This document shows positions 1 through 8,397 of a DNA stretch of 64,000 nt, piece by piece. Positions within the stretch are counted from its first letter, which is position 1. Each line of letters begins with the position of its first letter. The position numbers and the translations under genes were made by a program. The notes beneath the pieces were generated by a model. It had not been told where the DNA came from. It saw nothing but the letters and a program-made list of their open reading frames with translations, and searched no databases. This DNA comes from an uncultured bacterium (GTDB lineage Bacteria > Desulfobacterota > Desulfovibrionia > Desulfovibrionales > Desulfovibrionaceae): positions 13,216-77,215 of the forward strand of contig CAJMLK010000006.1 in assembly GCA_905214305.1 (NCBI GenBank). The letters run 5' to 3'.

Positions 1-6
1 AGGAGG
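1..6 (+). promoter_or_regulatory. Ribosome-binding site of exbD
   Basis: AGGAGG lies four to five bases before the ATG at 11. It is an almost perfect anti-SD match and fixes the exbD start. The gene is internal to an operon that begins left of the window, where exbB would be expected. Confidence 0.8.
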
Positions 7-10
7 AGCC

Positions 11-409
11 ATGTTTGATCTGGACGAAGAGGCCACCATTGACCTCACTCCACTCATCGATGTGGTTTTCATGCTGCTGGTTTTTTTCATTCTTACCGCC
101 TCGTTCAGCAAGCCCGTACTGGACATCGTACTGCCCAAAGCTGAAGAAGGCGTGCCGGATGCGGCGCATGGCCGGGAACTGGTCATAGCCATCAGGAAAG
201 ACGGAACCATGCTGCATGAAGGCAAGGAAATCAGCAAGGAGGACCTGCCCGCAGTGCTGGATACCATGCCCGATGCGCTGCTGAATCTGCACGTGGACGA
301 AAAGGCTCCATTTGACGCCTTTGTCAACGTGGTTGATCAGGCCAAGACCAAAAGAGGGGGACGCTTTGTTATCAGCACCCAGTCATCTGCGCCGGAACAG
401 ACACTGTGA
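11..409 (+). CDS. exbD: ExbD/TolR-family biopolymer transport protein
   Basis: This is the small subunit of the proton-driven ExbB-ExbD motor that energises TonB-dependent outer-membrane transporters (or TolR in the Tol system). The 132 residues match the usual ExbD length. A short cytoplasmic N-terminus carries the family signature DLTPLIDVVFMLLVFF at about residues 12-27. It holds the membrane Asp that carries protons and is followed by the single transmembrane helix. The rest is the periplasmic domain. The start has an ideal RBS. The tonB gene follows directly, which favours ExbD over TolR. ExbB is presumably just outside the window. Confidence 0.9.
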   Translation: MFDLDEEATIDLTPLIDVVFMLLVFFILTASFSKPVLDIVLPKAEEGVPDAAHGRELVIAIRKDGTMLHEGKEISKEDLPAVLDTMPDALLNLHVDEKAPFDAFVNVVDQAKTKRGGRFVISTQSSAPEQTL

Positions 410-1205
410 CACCGCCGCGCAAAAGCGCAGCCGCAACTATGCCGTAAGCCTCATGTCCTGCATGTTTGTGACCGCTGCCCTGCTGCTGGCATCTGTCCGG
501 CCGCCGGGCATGGCGCTTCCGGCGGCCGCGGCTGGCCCCATCGCCATGTCCCTGCGCTTTGCCGACATGCAGATACGGCATGAACAGCCCGCCAGCAAGC
601 ACGAAAAACGCCTGCTGGCGGATGAATCCACGTTTGCTGCGGCGCCTCCCCCCGTGGCTGAAACGCCCCCTGAACCGCCGAAACCCGTTCAGGAAAAACC
701 TGTGGAAAAACCACAGCCGCCCGTGGCGGAAAAACCCGCTCCCCGCAAGCCCCCCGCGCAGAAACGCGTGAACAGGCACGAGCAGGCCGCGCCTGAACAG
801 GCACGGTCAGGACAGCGCAATCAGGCAGGGCATCCCGATGGAAGCCGTGAGGGCGGCATTGCGGGCGGAGTGCCCGGCGGCGTTGCGGGAGGCGTTGTGG
901 GCGGCAGCGTGGATGTTCCCGCCACGGCACGCAACATGGCCCTGAGCAAGATCGTCAATGCTGTGGAAAGATACAAGAACTATCCCAAGCAGGCCCGCCG
1001 TATCGGCGCGGAAGGGCTGGCGATGCTGCTGGTCAGCGTGGACGCACAGGGCCGCGTGACTGTCAGCAGCCTGCAGAAAAGCAGCGGTCAGGCGTCTCTC
1101 GACAGTGCCACCAGAGAGCTGGGAGAAAAACTGGCGGGACTGGACACAGGCGTGCGCGGGGCCGCTTTCAGCGTATGCGTTCCGGTGGAATACAAGCTGA
1201 AATAG
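366..1205 (+). CDS. tonB: TonB-family energy transducer
   Basis: This is an inner-membrane protein that spans the periplasm and passes ExbBD-derived energy to outer-membrane receptors. One transmembrane helix lies at about MSCMFVTAALLLASV. It is followed by a Pro/Glu/Lys-rich spacer (roughly nt 640-780), a Gly-rich stretch (nt 850-905) and a TonB C-terminal domain containing YPKQARRIGAEGLAMLLVSV. The start is uncertain. The frame stays open to a TTG at 312, but that would overlap exbD by 98 bases. TTG 366 has GAGGGGG five bases upstream and gives a basic N-terminus before the helix, so it is chosen here. ATG 453 has no visible RBS. A GTG at 406 overlaps the exbD stop in the classic GTGA manner but runs into TAA after 13 codons, so a small frameshift is possible. 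Confidence 0.75.
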   Translation: MLSAPSHLRRNRHCDTAAQKRSRNYAVSLMSCMFVTAALLLASVRPPGMALPAAAAGPIAMSLRFADMQIRHEQPASKHEKRLLADESTFAAAPPPVAETPPEPPKPVQEKPVEKPQPPVAEKPAPRKPPAQKRVNRHEQAAPEQARSGQRNQAGHPDGSREGGIAGGVPGGVAGGVVGGSVDVPATARNMALSKIVNAVERYKNYPKQARRIGAEGLAMLLVSVDAQGRVTVSSLQKSSGQASLDSATRELGEKLAGLDTGVRGAAFSVCVPVEYKLK

Positions 1206-1502
1206 ACTGTTCCTGTCGTGAAAAATGCCGGGACGCAAGCTCGGAACCCGGCGCACACTGTCGCCGGTTCCGGGCAAGGCCCCGGCATGGAAAATCGAAA
1301 ACCGGACAGATCAAAAAACGGACATGGCGAGGCAGCGCCCCGGCATGGCAAAAGACATTATGGCAAAAGGCATTCTTGAACTGACGGGCAGCTCGCCCCG
1401 GACAGTCTCACGCCCCGGCAGAAAAAAGCCTGCCCGCATTTCGTGACAAGGATACTGCAAAAATCCCTGCAGCGCTGCCAGCCTGTGCTGTCGCGAACAG
1501 CG
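1206..1502. other. Convergent intergenic region with imperfect hairpins
   Basis: This lies between the ends of tonB (plus) and the DtxR-type gene (minus). It holds nested GC-rich inverted repeats, for example CGGAACCCGGCG pairing with CGCCGGTTCCG around 1241-1272 and an outer GCCGGG/CCCGGC pair. They could terminate transcription from either side, but no T-run follows. No credible coding sequence was seen. Confidence 0.4.
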
Positions 1503-2030
1503 CTACCCTTCTTCCACAAAATCGCGGCGGTGCACTATGGCCGGGGGCGCTTCGCCGCCTTCAGGCAAACGGTGCTTTTGCGCCGAATGCTCCTCGCGCA
1601 GGGCAATGCTTTTTTCCTGCCAATCCGCCCACTGCGGCATGGTGTGGCGCATGTACAGCATGAACAGCCGCCAGCGCAGCATCACGTCATCAGGAATGAC
1701 GTGTTCGAGCATACAGGCCACATTGGCTGCGGTTTCTTCGGGCAATTGCAGCACTGTCAGAAAAAACTCCTGCAAAACCATGTTTCTGTGGGCCAGACGC
1801 TGCCCGGCGGCAAGACCCTTTTCCGTCAGATTCACAAGGCTGTACGGCGCGTAGCTGATGTAGCCCCGCTTGGCAAGCGTGCGCAGCGCGTTGGTCACCG
1901 AAGGCCGGGCAACCTTGGCCGCTTCGGCAATGTCGCTGGGGCGGCACGCACCGGTGGCGAACTCCTGTTTGAAAATGATCGCCAGATAGTTTTCCAAAGC
2001 AGGAGAAAGATCGTTTTCTGCCTGAGCCAT
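1503..2030 (-). CDS. DtxR/MntR-family metal-dependent transcriptional repressor
   Basis: 175 residues. The N-terminus (LSPALENYLAIIFKQE) is the start of the DtxR winged helix-turn-helix. The recognition segment is about DIAEAAKVARPSVTNALRTL, and the wing reads YSLVNLTEKGLAAGQRL. The dimerisation/metal-binding part follows with ACMLEHVIPDDV, which contains the Glu-His pair typical of the primary metal site. Such proteins repress iron or manganese uptake genes when loaded with Fe(II) or Mn(II). The target is not visible. The neighbour upstream on the same strand is a MATE exporter 128 bp away. AGAGGAG precedes the ATG. MarR is the alternative family but fits less well. Confidence 0.8.
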   Translation of the reverse strand: MAQAENDLSPALENYLAIIFKQEFATGACRPSDIAEAAKVARPSVTNALRTLAKRGYISYAPYSLVNLTEKGLAAGQRLAHRNMVLQEFFLTVLQLPEETAANVACMLEHVIPDDVMLRWRLFMLYMRHTMPQWADWQEKSIALREEHSAQKHRLPEGGEAPPAIVHRRDFVEEG

Positions 2031-2098
2031 GTAATCAAACTCCTCTGTACCTGGTGCATCCCGCTCTGAAAGACCTTGGCAGCGGACGGCGCGCGCTG

Positions 2099-2117
2099 TC
2101 AGGGCATTTTGCCCTGA
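2099..2117. other. Perfect short hairpin between MATE gene and DtxR-type gene
   Basis: TCAGGGCA-TTT-TGCCCTGA is an 8-bp perfect stem with a 3-base loop. It lies 42 bases past the MATE stop codon and about 70 bases before the DtxR-type start. It may be a weak terminator or an operator. There is no T-run on the minus strand. Confidence 0.4.
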
Positions 2118-2158
2118 AATGCAACATCGTTAAGCGCGCAAACACGGGGGACAGATTA

Positions 2159-3511
2159 TCAGACAGCCTTACCGGAACCAAGCCATTTTTTTTGCATATA
2201 AACCCGCAGCGTCCACAGGGCTGCGGCTGCGCTGCCGCAGGCCATACCGGCAAAAATTCCCGCAGCGCCAAGCCTGACCCAGTGTCCGAGTGCATACGCC
2301 ACAGGCACGGATATGCCCCAGGTGGAAATACAGCTTATGCGACAGGTAAAACGTGTGGCCCCGGCCCCGGCCAGAATGGAGTTGAGCATCTGCCCCATGC
2401 CCTGCAACGGCAGTACAAGGCAGGAAAAAACAAGATACAGTTCGGCCATGTCCACCGCACCGGAATCTGCAGTGAAGGCAAGAGTCACGGGATGGCGCAA
2501 CAGGCACAGCAGGCCGCCCGCCACGGCAAGAGCCAGCGCGGCCCGCAGGCCATAGCGCAGGCCCAGGGCATAGCCTGCCCGTCCCTGCCCCGCCCCGATC
2601 AGATGCCCGCCGAGGATGGTGATGGTCATGCCAAGCCCCGCCACAGGAAAAAGCACAAAGCCCATCACGCGCATGCCGAGCGTCATGCCGGCCACGGCGT
2701 CCACAGCGGCGAACGGCAGGCTCGATACGCAGGCCAGCAGGGCCAGACTGCCCATATGCGCTGCCACATTGCCCAGCATGGCCGGAGCACCCACCCGCCA
2801 CAGGCGCGGCATGGCCAGCCGGTTCCACCGCCACCCCGCAAAGGATGAGCGCCGCAGTATGCCCGTGCGCGTCGCCAGGGCGACATTGCAGGCAAAGCCC
2901 GCCACGGACGCGCCAAACGTCGTCCAGGCCACGGCCGCATAGCCCATGCGCGGCAAGCCCCACCAGCCGAGGCCCAGCCCGGCACTGCCGATAAAGTTTA
3001 TGCCCGCCACAAAACAGAGCGTGGCTGTGGGCAGCCAGACCAGCTTGTGCGCCCGAAAAACTGAATTGAGCATTATCAGGCTGTAATAGAACGGCAGCTG
3101 CGCGGCATACGCCAGACCAAAAGTGCGTGCCACAGGCGCAAGATGTGCCGGAACCAAGCGTTCAAGAGGCAGAGCAGCCAGAATGCCCACGGCCAGAAGC
3201 GCCACCAGCGATCCCGCTGAAAATGAAAGGCAGACGATCAGGCCGGAATAGCGGCGCGCGCGCAGCACCTTTCCCGCACCCAGCGACTGGCTGACCATTG
3301 CCATGCAGCCGCTGCCCACAATGGCTGTGAGCAGCATGAGCAGCGAGTAAACCTGGGCGATAAACCCGAGCGCGGCCAGAACGCCCTCGTCCATCTGCCC
3401 CGCCACCCACAGGTCGGTCATGGACATGATCATATGGCAAAACATCAGCCCAAGCTGAGGGATTGTAAGGCGGGCCACTTCGCGCGCGGAAACGGAGTTT
3501 GCATCGGACAT
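2159..3511 (-). CDS. MATE-family multidrug/toxin efflux transporter
   Basis: This 450-residue integral membrane protein has about 12 hydrophobic segments in two homologous halves, as usual for MATE antiporters (normally 440-470 residues). The N-terminus EVARLTIPQLGLMFCHMIMSMTDLWVAGQM is the family entry signature, and the second half repeats the pattern near GAPAMLGNVAAHMGSLALLACV. It probably exports cationic compounds in exchange for H+ or Na+. The substrate cannot be predicted. No SD precedes the ATG. A good -35/-10 pair sits so close that the message could be leaderless (see the promoter entry). The DtxR-type regulator follows on the same strand, which hints at co-regulation with metal status but does not show it. 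Confidence 0.85.
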   Translation of the reverse strand: MSDANSVSAREVARLTIPQLGLMFCHMIMSMTDLWVAGQMDEGVLAALGFIAQVYSLLMLLTAIVGSGCMAMVSQSLGAGKVLRARRYSGLIVCLSFSAGSLVALLAVGILAALPLERLVPAHLAPVARTFGLAYAAQLPFYYSLIMLNSVFRAHKLVWLPTATLCFVAGINFIGSAGLGLGWWGLPRMGYAAVAWTTFGASVAGFACNVALATRTGILRRSSFAGWRWNRLAMPRLWRVGAPAMLGNVAAHMGSLALLACVSSLPFAAVDAVAGMTLGMRVMGFVLFPVAGLGMTITILGGHLIGAGQGRAGYALGLRYGLRAALALAVAGGLLCLLRHPVTLAFTADSGAVDMAELYLVFSCLVLPLQGMGQMLNSILAGAGATRFTCRISCISTWGISVPVAYALGHWVRLGAAGIFAGMACGSAAAALWTLRVYMQKKWLGSGKAV

Positions 3512-3516
3512 GCGGC

Positions 3517-3545
3517 ATAATGGCGCATGATGTTTTACAAGTCAA
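3517..3545 (-). promoter_or_regulatory. Candidate sigma-70 promoter of the MATE gene
   Basis: On the minus strand TTGACT (3545-3540) is followed by a 17-bp spacer and CATTAT (3522-3517). The expected start of transcription falls at or next to the annotated ATG (3511). The transcript would therefore be leaderless, which agrees with the absence of an SD. This is a sequence match only. Confidence 0.35.
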
Positions 3546-3995
3546 ATAAAGTTAGCCTTGAATAACAATGACGAATTCACTTTTTTTCATCTTCTTTCCA
3601 ACTGCCTGCACCTGCACGACTCCACAGGCCATGCGCGCCGATTCCCTGTGCTTCGGGATGGCTGGTCCTGTTGCCGGTCATATTGATCAGCACGATAAAC
3701 TTGACCCCGGAAACGCTGATCTGCGCTGGACGATTACGCGGCTGAGCGGCCGCACGCGGGAGAAAAAGCGGGAACATGGCTGCTGTTTACGCCCGCGCCT
3801 CAGGTTGCTGCAAGGGGCAGGGCGCGTTTGTTGTGCAAGCAGCCGGTGGCGCGAAATTCGAAAATTTCGCGCCACCGGCGCTGGGCGTCGCCCGGAACAT
3901 CACCCGGAACGTTGCCCCGAACATCGCTCAGCGCTTCTCTCAGGGCATCGTCCGGGACAAAACGCCGTGCGGATGGACAGAACAGACTGTCAGCC
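3546..3995. other. Intergenic region between rel and the MATE gene
   Basis: About 450 bp without a supported gene. It holds the long hairpin at 3842-3879 and, between about 3890 and 3915, a short direct repeat of the type CCCGGAACATC/CCCGGAACGTT. ORFs crossing it are shadows. Confidence 0.5.
3842..3879. other. Perfect 17-bp stem hairpin downstream of rel
   Basis: Bases 3842-3858 and 3863-3879 are exact reverse complements around the tetraloop CGAA. The stem contains GGTGGCGCGAAATT. It lies 117 bases past the rel stop on the minus strand. There is no T-run on either side, so it is not a textbook intrinsic terminator. It may instead block exonucleases or act as a palindromic protein site. Confidence 0.6.
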
Positions 3996-6155
3996 CTATT
4001 GCGCGTCTTCCGTATCGCGCACCACCTCAAGAATGGGCGGCAAAGAGCGGATGGACTCGATAAGCTGGTAAAGCTGCGTGGCATCGCGCACTTCCACTGT
4101 AAAGCGCAGCTTGGCACGGCCGTCCACGAGGTTGTCCATATTCAGACCGGTGATGTTCACATTATTTTTGGCAAGCACCTGAGCCACCAAAGCCAGCACT
4201 CCGTGCTCGTTTTTGGCAATGATGAAAATACCGGCTTCGTACGGTTTTTCTTCCGCGCCGTCCCAATGCACGGAAATAAGTCTTTCCGGCTCCATATTTG
4301 CCACATTGGGACAATCCGCACGGTGTACGCTGACGCCAAGGCCACGGCTGATGTAGCCGATGATGGGGTCGCCCGGAACCGGGTTGCAGCACTTGGCAAA
4401 ACGCATGAGCACGCCGTCCACGCCGGAAATGCCCACGCCCTCGGTTTTACGACCGGCGGCTTCCTTGCTTTCCTTGACCGTGGGTGCTTCGGGCGCGGAG
4501 GAAACCGCATCCGGATGCAATACGGCGTACAGACGGTTGAGCACCTTGCGCGGCGTTGTATGGGCATAGCCCACTGACGCCACAAGGTCGTCCACGCTCT
4601 CGAAATTCATTTCCTGGGCCACCAGGGCCATGTGCCCGTCCTTGATGGCCTTGTTGACGTTCAGGCTGACCTTTCGCCCTTCTTTTTCCAGCATGTCACG
4701 CCCGAGGCTTACCGCGTGGGTGCGCTCCTCGGTACGCAGATAACGCTGTATCCGGCTGCGCGCTCTGGCTGTTTTGACAATCTTGAGCCAGTCCCTGTTG
4801 GGCTTTCTGCTGGGATCAGTAAGAATCTCGACAATGTCACCGTTTTTAAGCTCTGTGCCCAGGGGCATGAGCCTGCCGTTGATCTTGGCGCCGGTGCAGT
4901 GCTGCCCCACCTTGGTATGGATAATAAAGGCAAAATCCAGCGGAGTGGCCCCTTCGGGCAGCTCCTTGACGTCGCCCGCCGGGGTGTAGACGTAGACCTC
5001 GTCCTTGAAAAGATCCAGCTTGAGCGAATGCATGAATTCGCGCGAGTCCGTCTCTTCGCTCTGGCGCTCAAAAATTTCGCGCAGCCAGCCGAACTGCTCC
5101 AGGTCCTTGCTGTTGACGCGGCCCTTTTCTTTATACAGCCAGTGGGCCGCCACGCCGTGTTCGGCCTGCCGGTGCATGTCTTCTGTGCGGATCTGGATTT
5201 CTATGCGTTCGCCTTCAGGCCCGATGACCGTGGTATGCAGGCTCTGGTAGCCGTTGGTCTTGGGCATGGAAATATAATCTTTAAACCGCCCGTGTACGGG
5301 GCGCCATTGCGAGTGCACAAGGCCAAGCGCGGCGTAACAGTCTCTGATATCCTTGACCAGAACACGAAATGCCATGATATCATGCATTTCATCCAGCGAC
5401 AGGGACTGGGACTGCATCTTCTTGTAAATGCTGTATTTATGCTTGATGCGGCCGTATACCTGCCCTTCAATGCCGTTGGAGGCAAGAAGGTCTTTGATCA
5501 GGTCTACCACCTTGCCGATTATCTGCTTTTCCACCACCTGATGCTTGTCCAGCCAGTGGTCTATCTGATTGAAAATGTCAGGACGCAGATATTTGAAGCT
5601 CAGGTCTTCCAGGTTGCGTTTCATGATATACAGGCCCAGGCGGTTTGCCAGAGGCGCGTAAATATCCATTGTTTCCTGGGCAATGCCTTTCTGCTTGTGG
5701 GCTTTCTGAAAGTCCAGGGTGCGCATGTTGTGCAGGCGGTCGGCCAGCTTGACCATAAGCACCCGCATGTCGTGGCTCATTGCCAGAATCATCTTGCGGA
5801 TATTTTCAGCCTGGGCTTCCTCTTTGTTTTCAAAGGGAATCATGCTGATCTTGGTCACGCCGTCAACAATGTCGGCCACATCCTCACCGAAATTCTCGTC
5901 CAGCTCCTCAAGCGTGGCCTTGGTGTCTTCCACCGTGTCGTGCAAAAGCCCGGCAGCCACCGTTGATTCGTCAAAACCCATCTCAGCAAGGGTGTCGGCC
6001 ACGGCCAGCGGATGGGAAAGATACGGCTCGCCCGACAGGCGGGTCTGCCCCACGTGAGCAGTGGCTGCGTAAACGTAGGCTTTCTGGATAAGCTCCAGGT
6101 CTGCGTCGGGATTGTGCGCCGACACCTTGTCGAGAATTTCCTGTATACGAATCAT
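3996..6155 (-). CDS. rel: Bifunctional (p)ppGpp synthetase/hydrolase (Rel/SpoT)
   Basis: 719 residues, the normal length of long RSH enzymes. An HD hydrolase domain (AAGLLHDTVEDT near residue 70) is followed by the synthetase domain, with KDIRDCYAALG and the G-loop NGYQSLHTTV. Next come the TGS domain (VYTPAGDVKELPEGATPLDFAF), a conserved central region with a CCNPVPGDPIIGY motif, and a C-terminal ACT domain. Both catalytic centres look intact, so it should make (p)ppGpp from GTP/GDP and ATP under starvation and also degrade it. No second RSH gene is in view. The start ATG has only a weak SD. It is transcribed alone on the minus strand. Confidence 0.93.
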   Translation of the reverse strand: MIRIQEILDKVSAHNPDADLELIQKAYVYAATAHVGQTRLSGEPYLSHPLAVADTLAEMGFDESTVAAGLLHDTVEDTKATLEELDENFGEDVADIVDGVTKISMIPFENKEEAQAENIRKMILAMSHDMRVLMVKLADRLHNMRTLDFQKAHKQKGIAQETMDIYAPLANRLGLYIMKRNLEDLSFKYLRPDIFNQIDHWLDKHQVVEKQIIGKVVDLIKDLLASNGIEGQVYGRIKHKYSIYKKMQSQSLSLDEMHDIMAFRVLVKDIRDCYAALGLVHSQWRPVHGRFKDYISMPKTNGYQSLHTTVIGPEGERIEIQIRTEDMHRQAEHGVAAHWLYKEKGRVNSKDLEQFGWLREIFERQSEETDSREFMHSLKLDLFKDEVYVYTPAGDVKELPEGATPLDFAFIIHTKVGQHCTGAKINGRLMPLGTELKNGDIVEILTDPSRKPNRDWLKIVKTARARSRIQRYLRTEERTHAVSLGRDMLEKEGRKVSLNVNKAIKDGHMALVAQEMNFESVDDLVASVGYAHTTPRKVLNRLYAVLHPDAVSSAPEAPTVKESKEAAGRKTEGVGISGVDGVLMRFAKCCNPVPGDPIIGYISRGLGVSVHRADCPNVANMEPERLISVHWDGAEEKPYEAGIFIIAKNEHGVLALVAQVLAKNNVNITGLNMDNLVDGRAKLRFTVEVRDATQLYQLIESIRSLPPILEVVRDTEDAQ

Positions 6156-6587
6156 GCGTAAATCCCGTCCGGGCGTAAAATCTTTGTGATGTCCTGACTA
6201 TGTTATCAGTTGCGCAGCCTTGTCAATGCTGTTGGCCCTGTGGAAAGCCCCGCCGCTGACCGCAAAGAAAGACCAGAACTTTCAGATGTTCCGGGCCGTG
6301 CATACCCGTCAGGCATCTGCGCCTTGCGCCTGCCACAGGGTGTTTTTTCATGAGGATGAATTCTGAACAACTGCCTTTGCGGCGGTGGCATGCCTGCAAG
6401 GGACTGCTGCCGGGCCTCCCGTCTCAGGCAGGAGGTTTTTGCAACAGGGTGAAGCCCCAGTAAAGGTTTCAAGGGGTGGCAGCGTGAGGGCGGGAGTCTT
6501 TTGCAAAAGGGTCCCGCCCTCACAACGCATTTCAACGTAAAAACATTCCAGCCTCGGAGCCGTTCGCCCGTTGCATTCGTAAACGGT
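6156..6587. other. Intergenic region upstream of rel
   Basis: 432 bp without a convincing ORF. It contains a strong hairpin at 6485-6522 and ends in a short copy of the dispersed repeat (6574-6591) that covers the stop of the next minus-strand gene. The rel promoter should lie here, but no clear -35/-10 pair was found. Confidence 0.5.
6485..6522. terminator. Strong hairpin past the solute-binding protein gene
   Basis: TGAGGGCGGGA (6485-6495) pairs perfectly with TCCCGCCCTCA (6512-6522), and an inner CTTTT/AAAAG pair extends the stem. It sits about 65 bp beyond the stop of the minus-strand gene ending at 6588. No terminal T-run follows, so termination is inferred from position and stem strength. 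Confidence 0.45.
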
Positions 6588-6591
6588 CTAG
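6574..6591 (-). repeat. Short terminal copy of dispersed repeat at a stop codon
   Basis: CATTCGTAAACGGTCTAG ends on the TAG stop of the solute-binding protein gene (6588-6590, minus strand). Related endings occur at 13888, 52413 and 57371. Confidence 0.6.
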
Positions 6592-8279
6592 TCCGCCGTC
6601 AGGCTGTGGCGCTGCAGTTCCTTTGGAACCCACCATTTTTCAAAATTGTACAACAGACCCGCCAGAGCCGGCTCAACGCCCTGAAAGCGCTTTTGCACCA
6701 CGGGCAGCGCGTAGGGGACGTACAAGAAGCAATAGGGCTGTTCCGCATCCAGCACTTCCTGTATACGGCAGTATAAACGGGCGCGCGTCTTCTGATCGGG
6801 GGTAGAACGCGCCTCTTCCAGCAACCTGTCCACTTCAGGATTTTTATAGCCGGTAAAGTTAAGACCGCCTTCAACCGCCTGCGATGAGTGCCATACCTGA
6901 TAGATATCCGGGTCCTGAGGAATGGTCCAGCCGAGAATGATGGCGTCAAAGCGGCCCTTGTTGACAAATTCTCGAATAAAGGCCGCCCATTCCACCGTGC
7001 GGATATGCACGTCAATGCCAATGGCCCTGAGCTGCGCCTGTATGACCGTCGCAGTAAGAATGCGCTGCTCGTTGCCCTGATTGGTCAGAATGGTAAAGGA
7101 AAAGGGTTTGCCGTTCCTGTCCAGCAGGCCATCGCCGTCACTGTCGGTAAAACCGGCTTCGGCCAGCAGGGCCCGCGCAGCGGCCACATTTTGCGGCATG
7201 GGCTGGAGGGTCGGGTGATACGCCCACACCCCGGGCTTGAAAGGCCCAAAGGCCGGTATGCCCTGCCCGAGCAGCACCCCCTGAATGATGCTGTCCCTGT
7301 CAATGGCCTGAGAAACAGCCCGGCGCACCCGCACATCCGCAAAAAAGGGATGCTGCAGGTTAAAGCCCAGAAAAACATAGGACGAGGCGAGGTAACGAAA
7401 CTTGTTGAACTCACGCTCCCACATGGGGCCGGACGTCTGCCGCAGATACTGCAGCGGAGATAGATCCATGATATCCAGCCGCCCGGCACGCGCCTCCATA
7501 AACATGGTCGCGCCGTCGGGGATGATGCGGTACACGGCCTCGGCGATGTGGGGCCTGCCGTCAAAATAGGTGGGCGAAGCCTCAAGGATAATACGGCTGC
7601 CCGGCTCCCAGGCCTTGAGCCTGTAAGGCCCCGCCCCCACGGGCCTGCGCGCCAGCGGGCTGCTGCGTATGTCCTGCCCTTCAAGAAGATGCCGGGGCAG
7701 TATGGGCTGCATCCACGAGGACACCGTGCGCGCAAAAAAATGCTCGTAGCGGACCTCGAACGTATAACGGTCAATGATGCGAAATTCCTTGATGCGGGAA
7801 AAATCTTCGGCATAGGGGCTGCCCGTGGCTGGGTCGGCCACCACCCTGCAGGTATAGGCCACATCCTCGGCAGTCAGCTCAACGCCGTCTTCCCACAGAA
7901 TGCCCTTGCGCAGGGTAAAGCGCATGAGCCGCCCCTCGTCTTCCATGCTCCAGCTTTCCGCGGCCCAGGGTTCTACCTCAAGATTCCTGTCGTAGCGCAA
8001 GGGCGCGACATAGATAAGCCCCGCCACCTCATGGGAAGCGGAATCGGCGGAAAGATAGGGGATAAGATTGGAGGCTTCACCGATGCTGCCGAAAAGAATG
8101 CGGCCTCCGTCAACGGGTGTTCCCCAATTTTCTTTTTTTTCAGCTTGCGGCCCGGCTTCGGCGGCCAGAGCGGCAGACGGAGAAAAAAAGCCCATAAAAA
8201 CAGTCAGTAAGAGCAGGATACGAATTGGAAGAAATACATCCAACATACTGTTTACCCACTCAAAATTTATTTTTTTCAT
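6588..8279 (-). CDS. ABC transporter solute-binding protein, peptide type (SBP family 5)
   Basis: 563 residues. After a long N-terminus comes a signal peptide (LPIRILLLLTVFMGFFSPSA) with likely cleavage near AALAAEA, so the mature protein is periplasmic. The body matches DppA/OppA-type proteins: NLIPYLSADSASHEV, a WEDGVELTAEDVAYT block, and VRRAVSQAIDRDSII. These proteins deliver oligopeptides, nickel or other small ligands to an ABC permease. No permease or ATPase gene adjoins it, so it is an orphan component here. An internal ATG at residue 12 (8246) would give a more typical signal peptide. Its stop codon lies in a dispersed repeat. Confidence 0.85.
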   Translation of the reverse strand: MKKINFEWVNSMLDVFLPIRILLLLTVFMGFFSPSAALAAEAGPQAEKKENWGTPVDGGRILFGSIGEASNLIPYLSADSASHEVAGLIYVAPLRYDRNLEVEPWAAESWSMEDEGRLMRFTLRKGILWEDGVELTAEDVAYTCRVVADPATGSPYAEDFSRIKEFRIIDRYTFEVRYEHFFARTVSSWMQPILPRHLLEGQDIRSSPLARRPVGAGPYRLKAWEPGSRIILEASPTYFDGRPHIAEAVYRIIPDGATMFMEARAGRLDIMDLSPLQYLRQTSGPMWEREFNKFRYLASSYVFLGFNLQHPFFADVRVRRAVSQAIDRDSIIQGVLLGQGIPAFGPFKPGVWAYHPTLQPMPQNVAAARALLAEAGFTDSDGDGLLDRNGKPFSFTILTNQGNEQRILTATVIQAQLRAIGIDVHIRTVEWAAFIREFVNKGRFDAIILGWTIPQDPDIYQVWHSSQAVEGGLNFTGYKNPEVDRLLEEARSTPDQKTRARLYCRIQEVLDAEQPYCFLYVPYALPVVQKRFQGVEPALAGLLYNFEKWWVPKELQRHSLTAD

Positions 8280-8346
8280 AATTTTGATGCTTCATATTGC
8301 TTTCGCCCCCCAACCTGTGCTATTTATCGCAAACATCATAACATCG

Positions 8347-8386
8347 CCCTGTCATTAGAAGTTTTTACAAGCCTGACAGGGGCTTT
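8347..8386 (+). promoter_or_regulatory. Hairpin in the leader of the SNF2-like gene
   Basis: CCCTGTCA (8347-8354) pairs with TGACAGGG (8374-8381) and is followed by GCTTTTTG, just before the ATG at 8398. It resembles a weak terminator placed in a 5-prime leader. An attenuator-like role is possible but unproven. Confidence 0.3.
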
Positions 8387-8397
8387 TTGAGGAACGC

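Noticed and set aside
4632..5966. 444-codon plus-strand ORF opposite rel
   Set aside because: It lies wholly antisense to a well-conserved Rel enzyme and shows no domain. This is a shadow caused by GC-rich codon bias.
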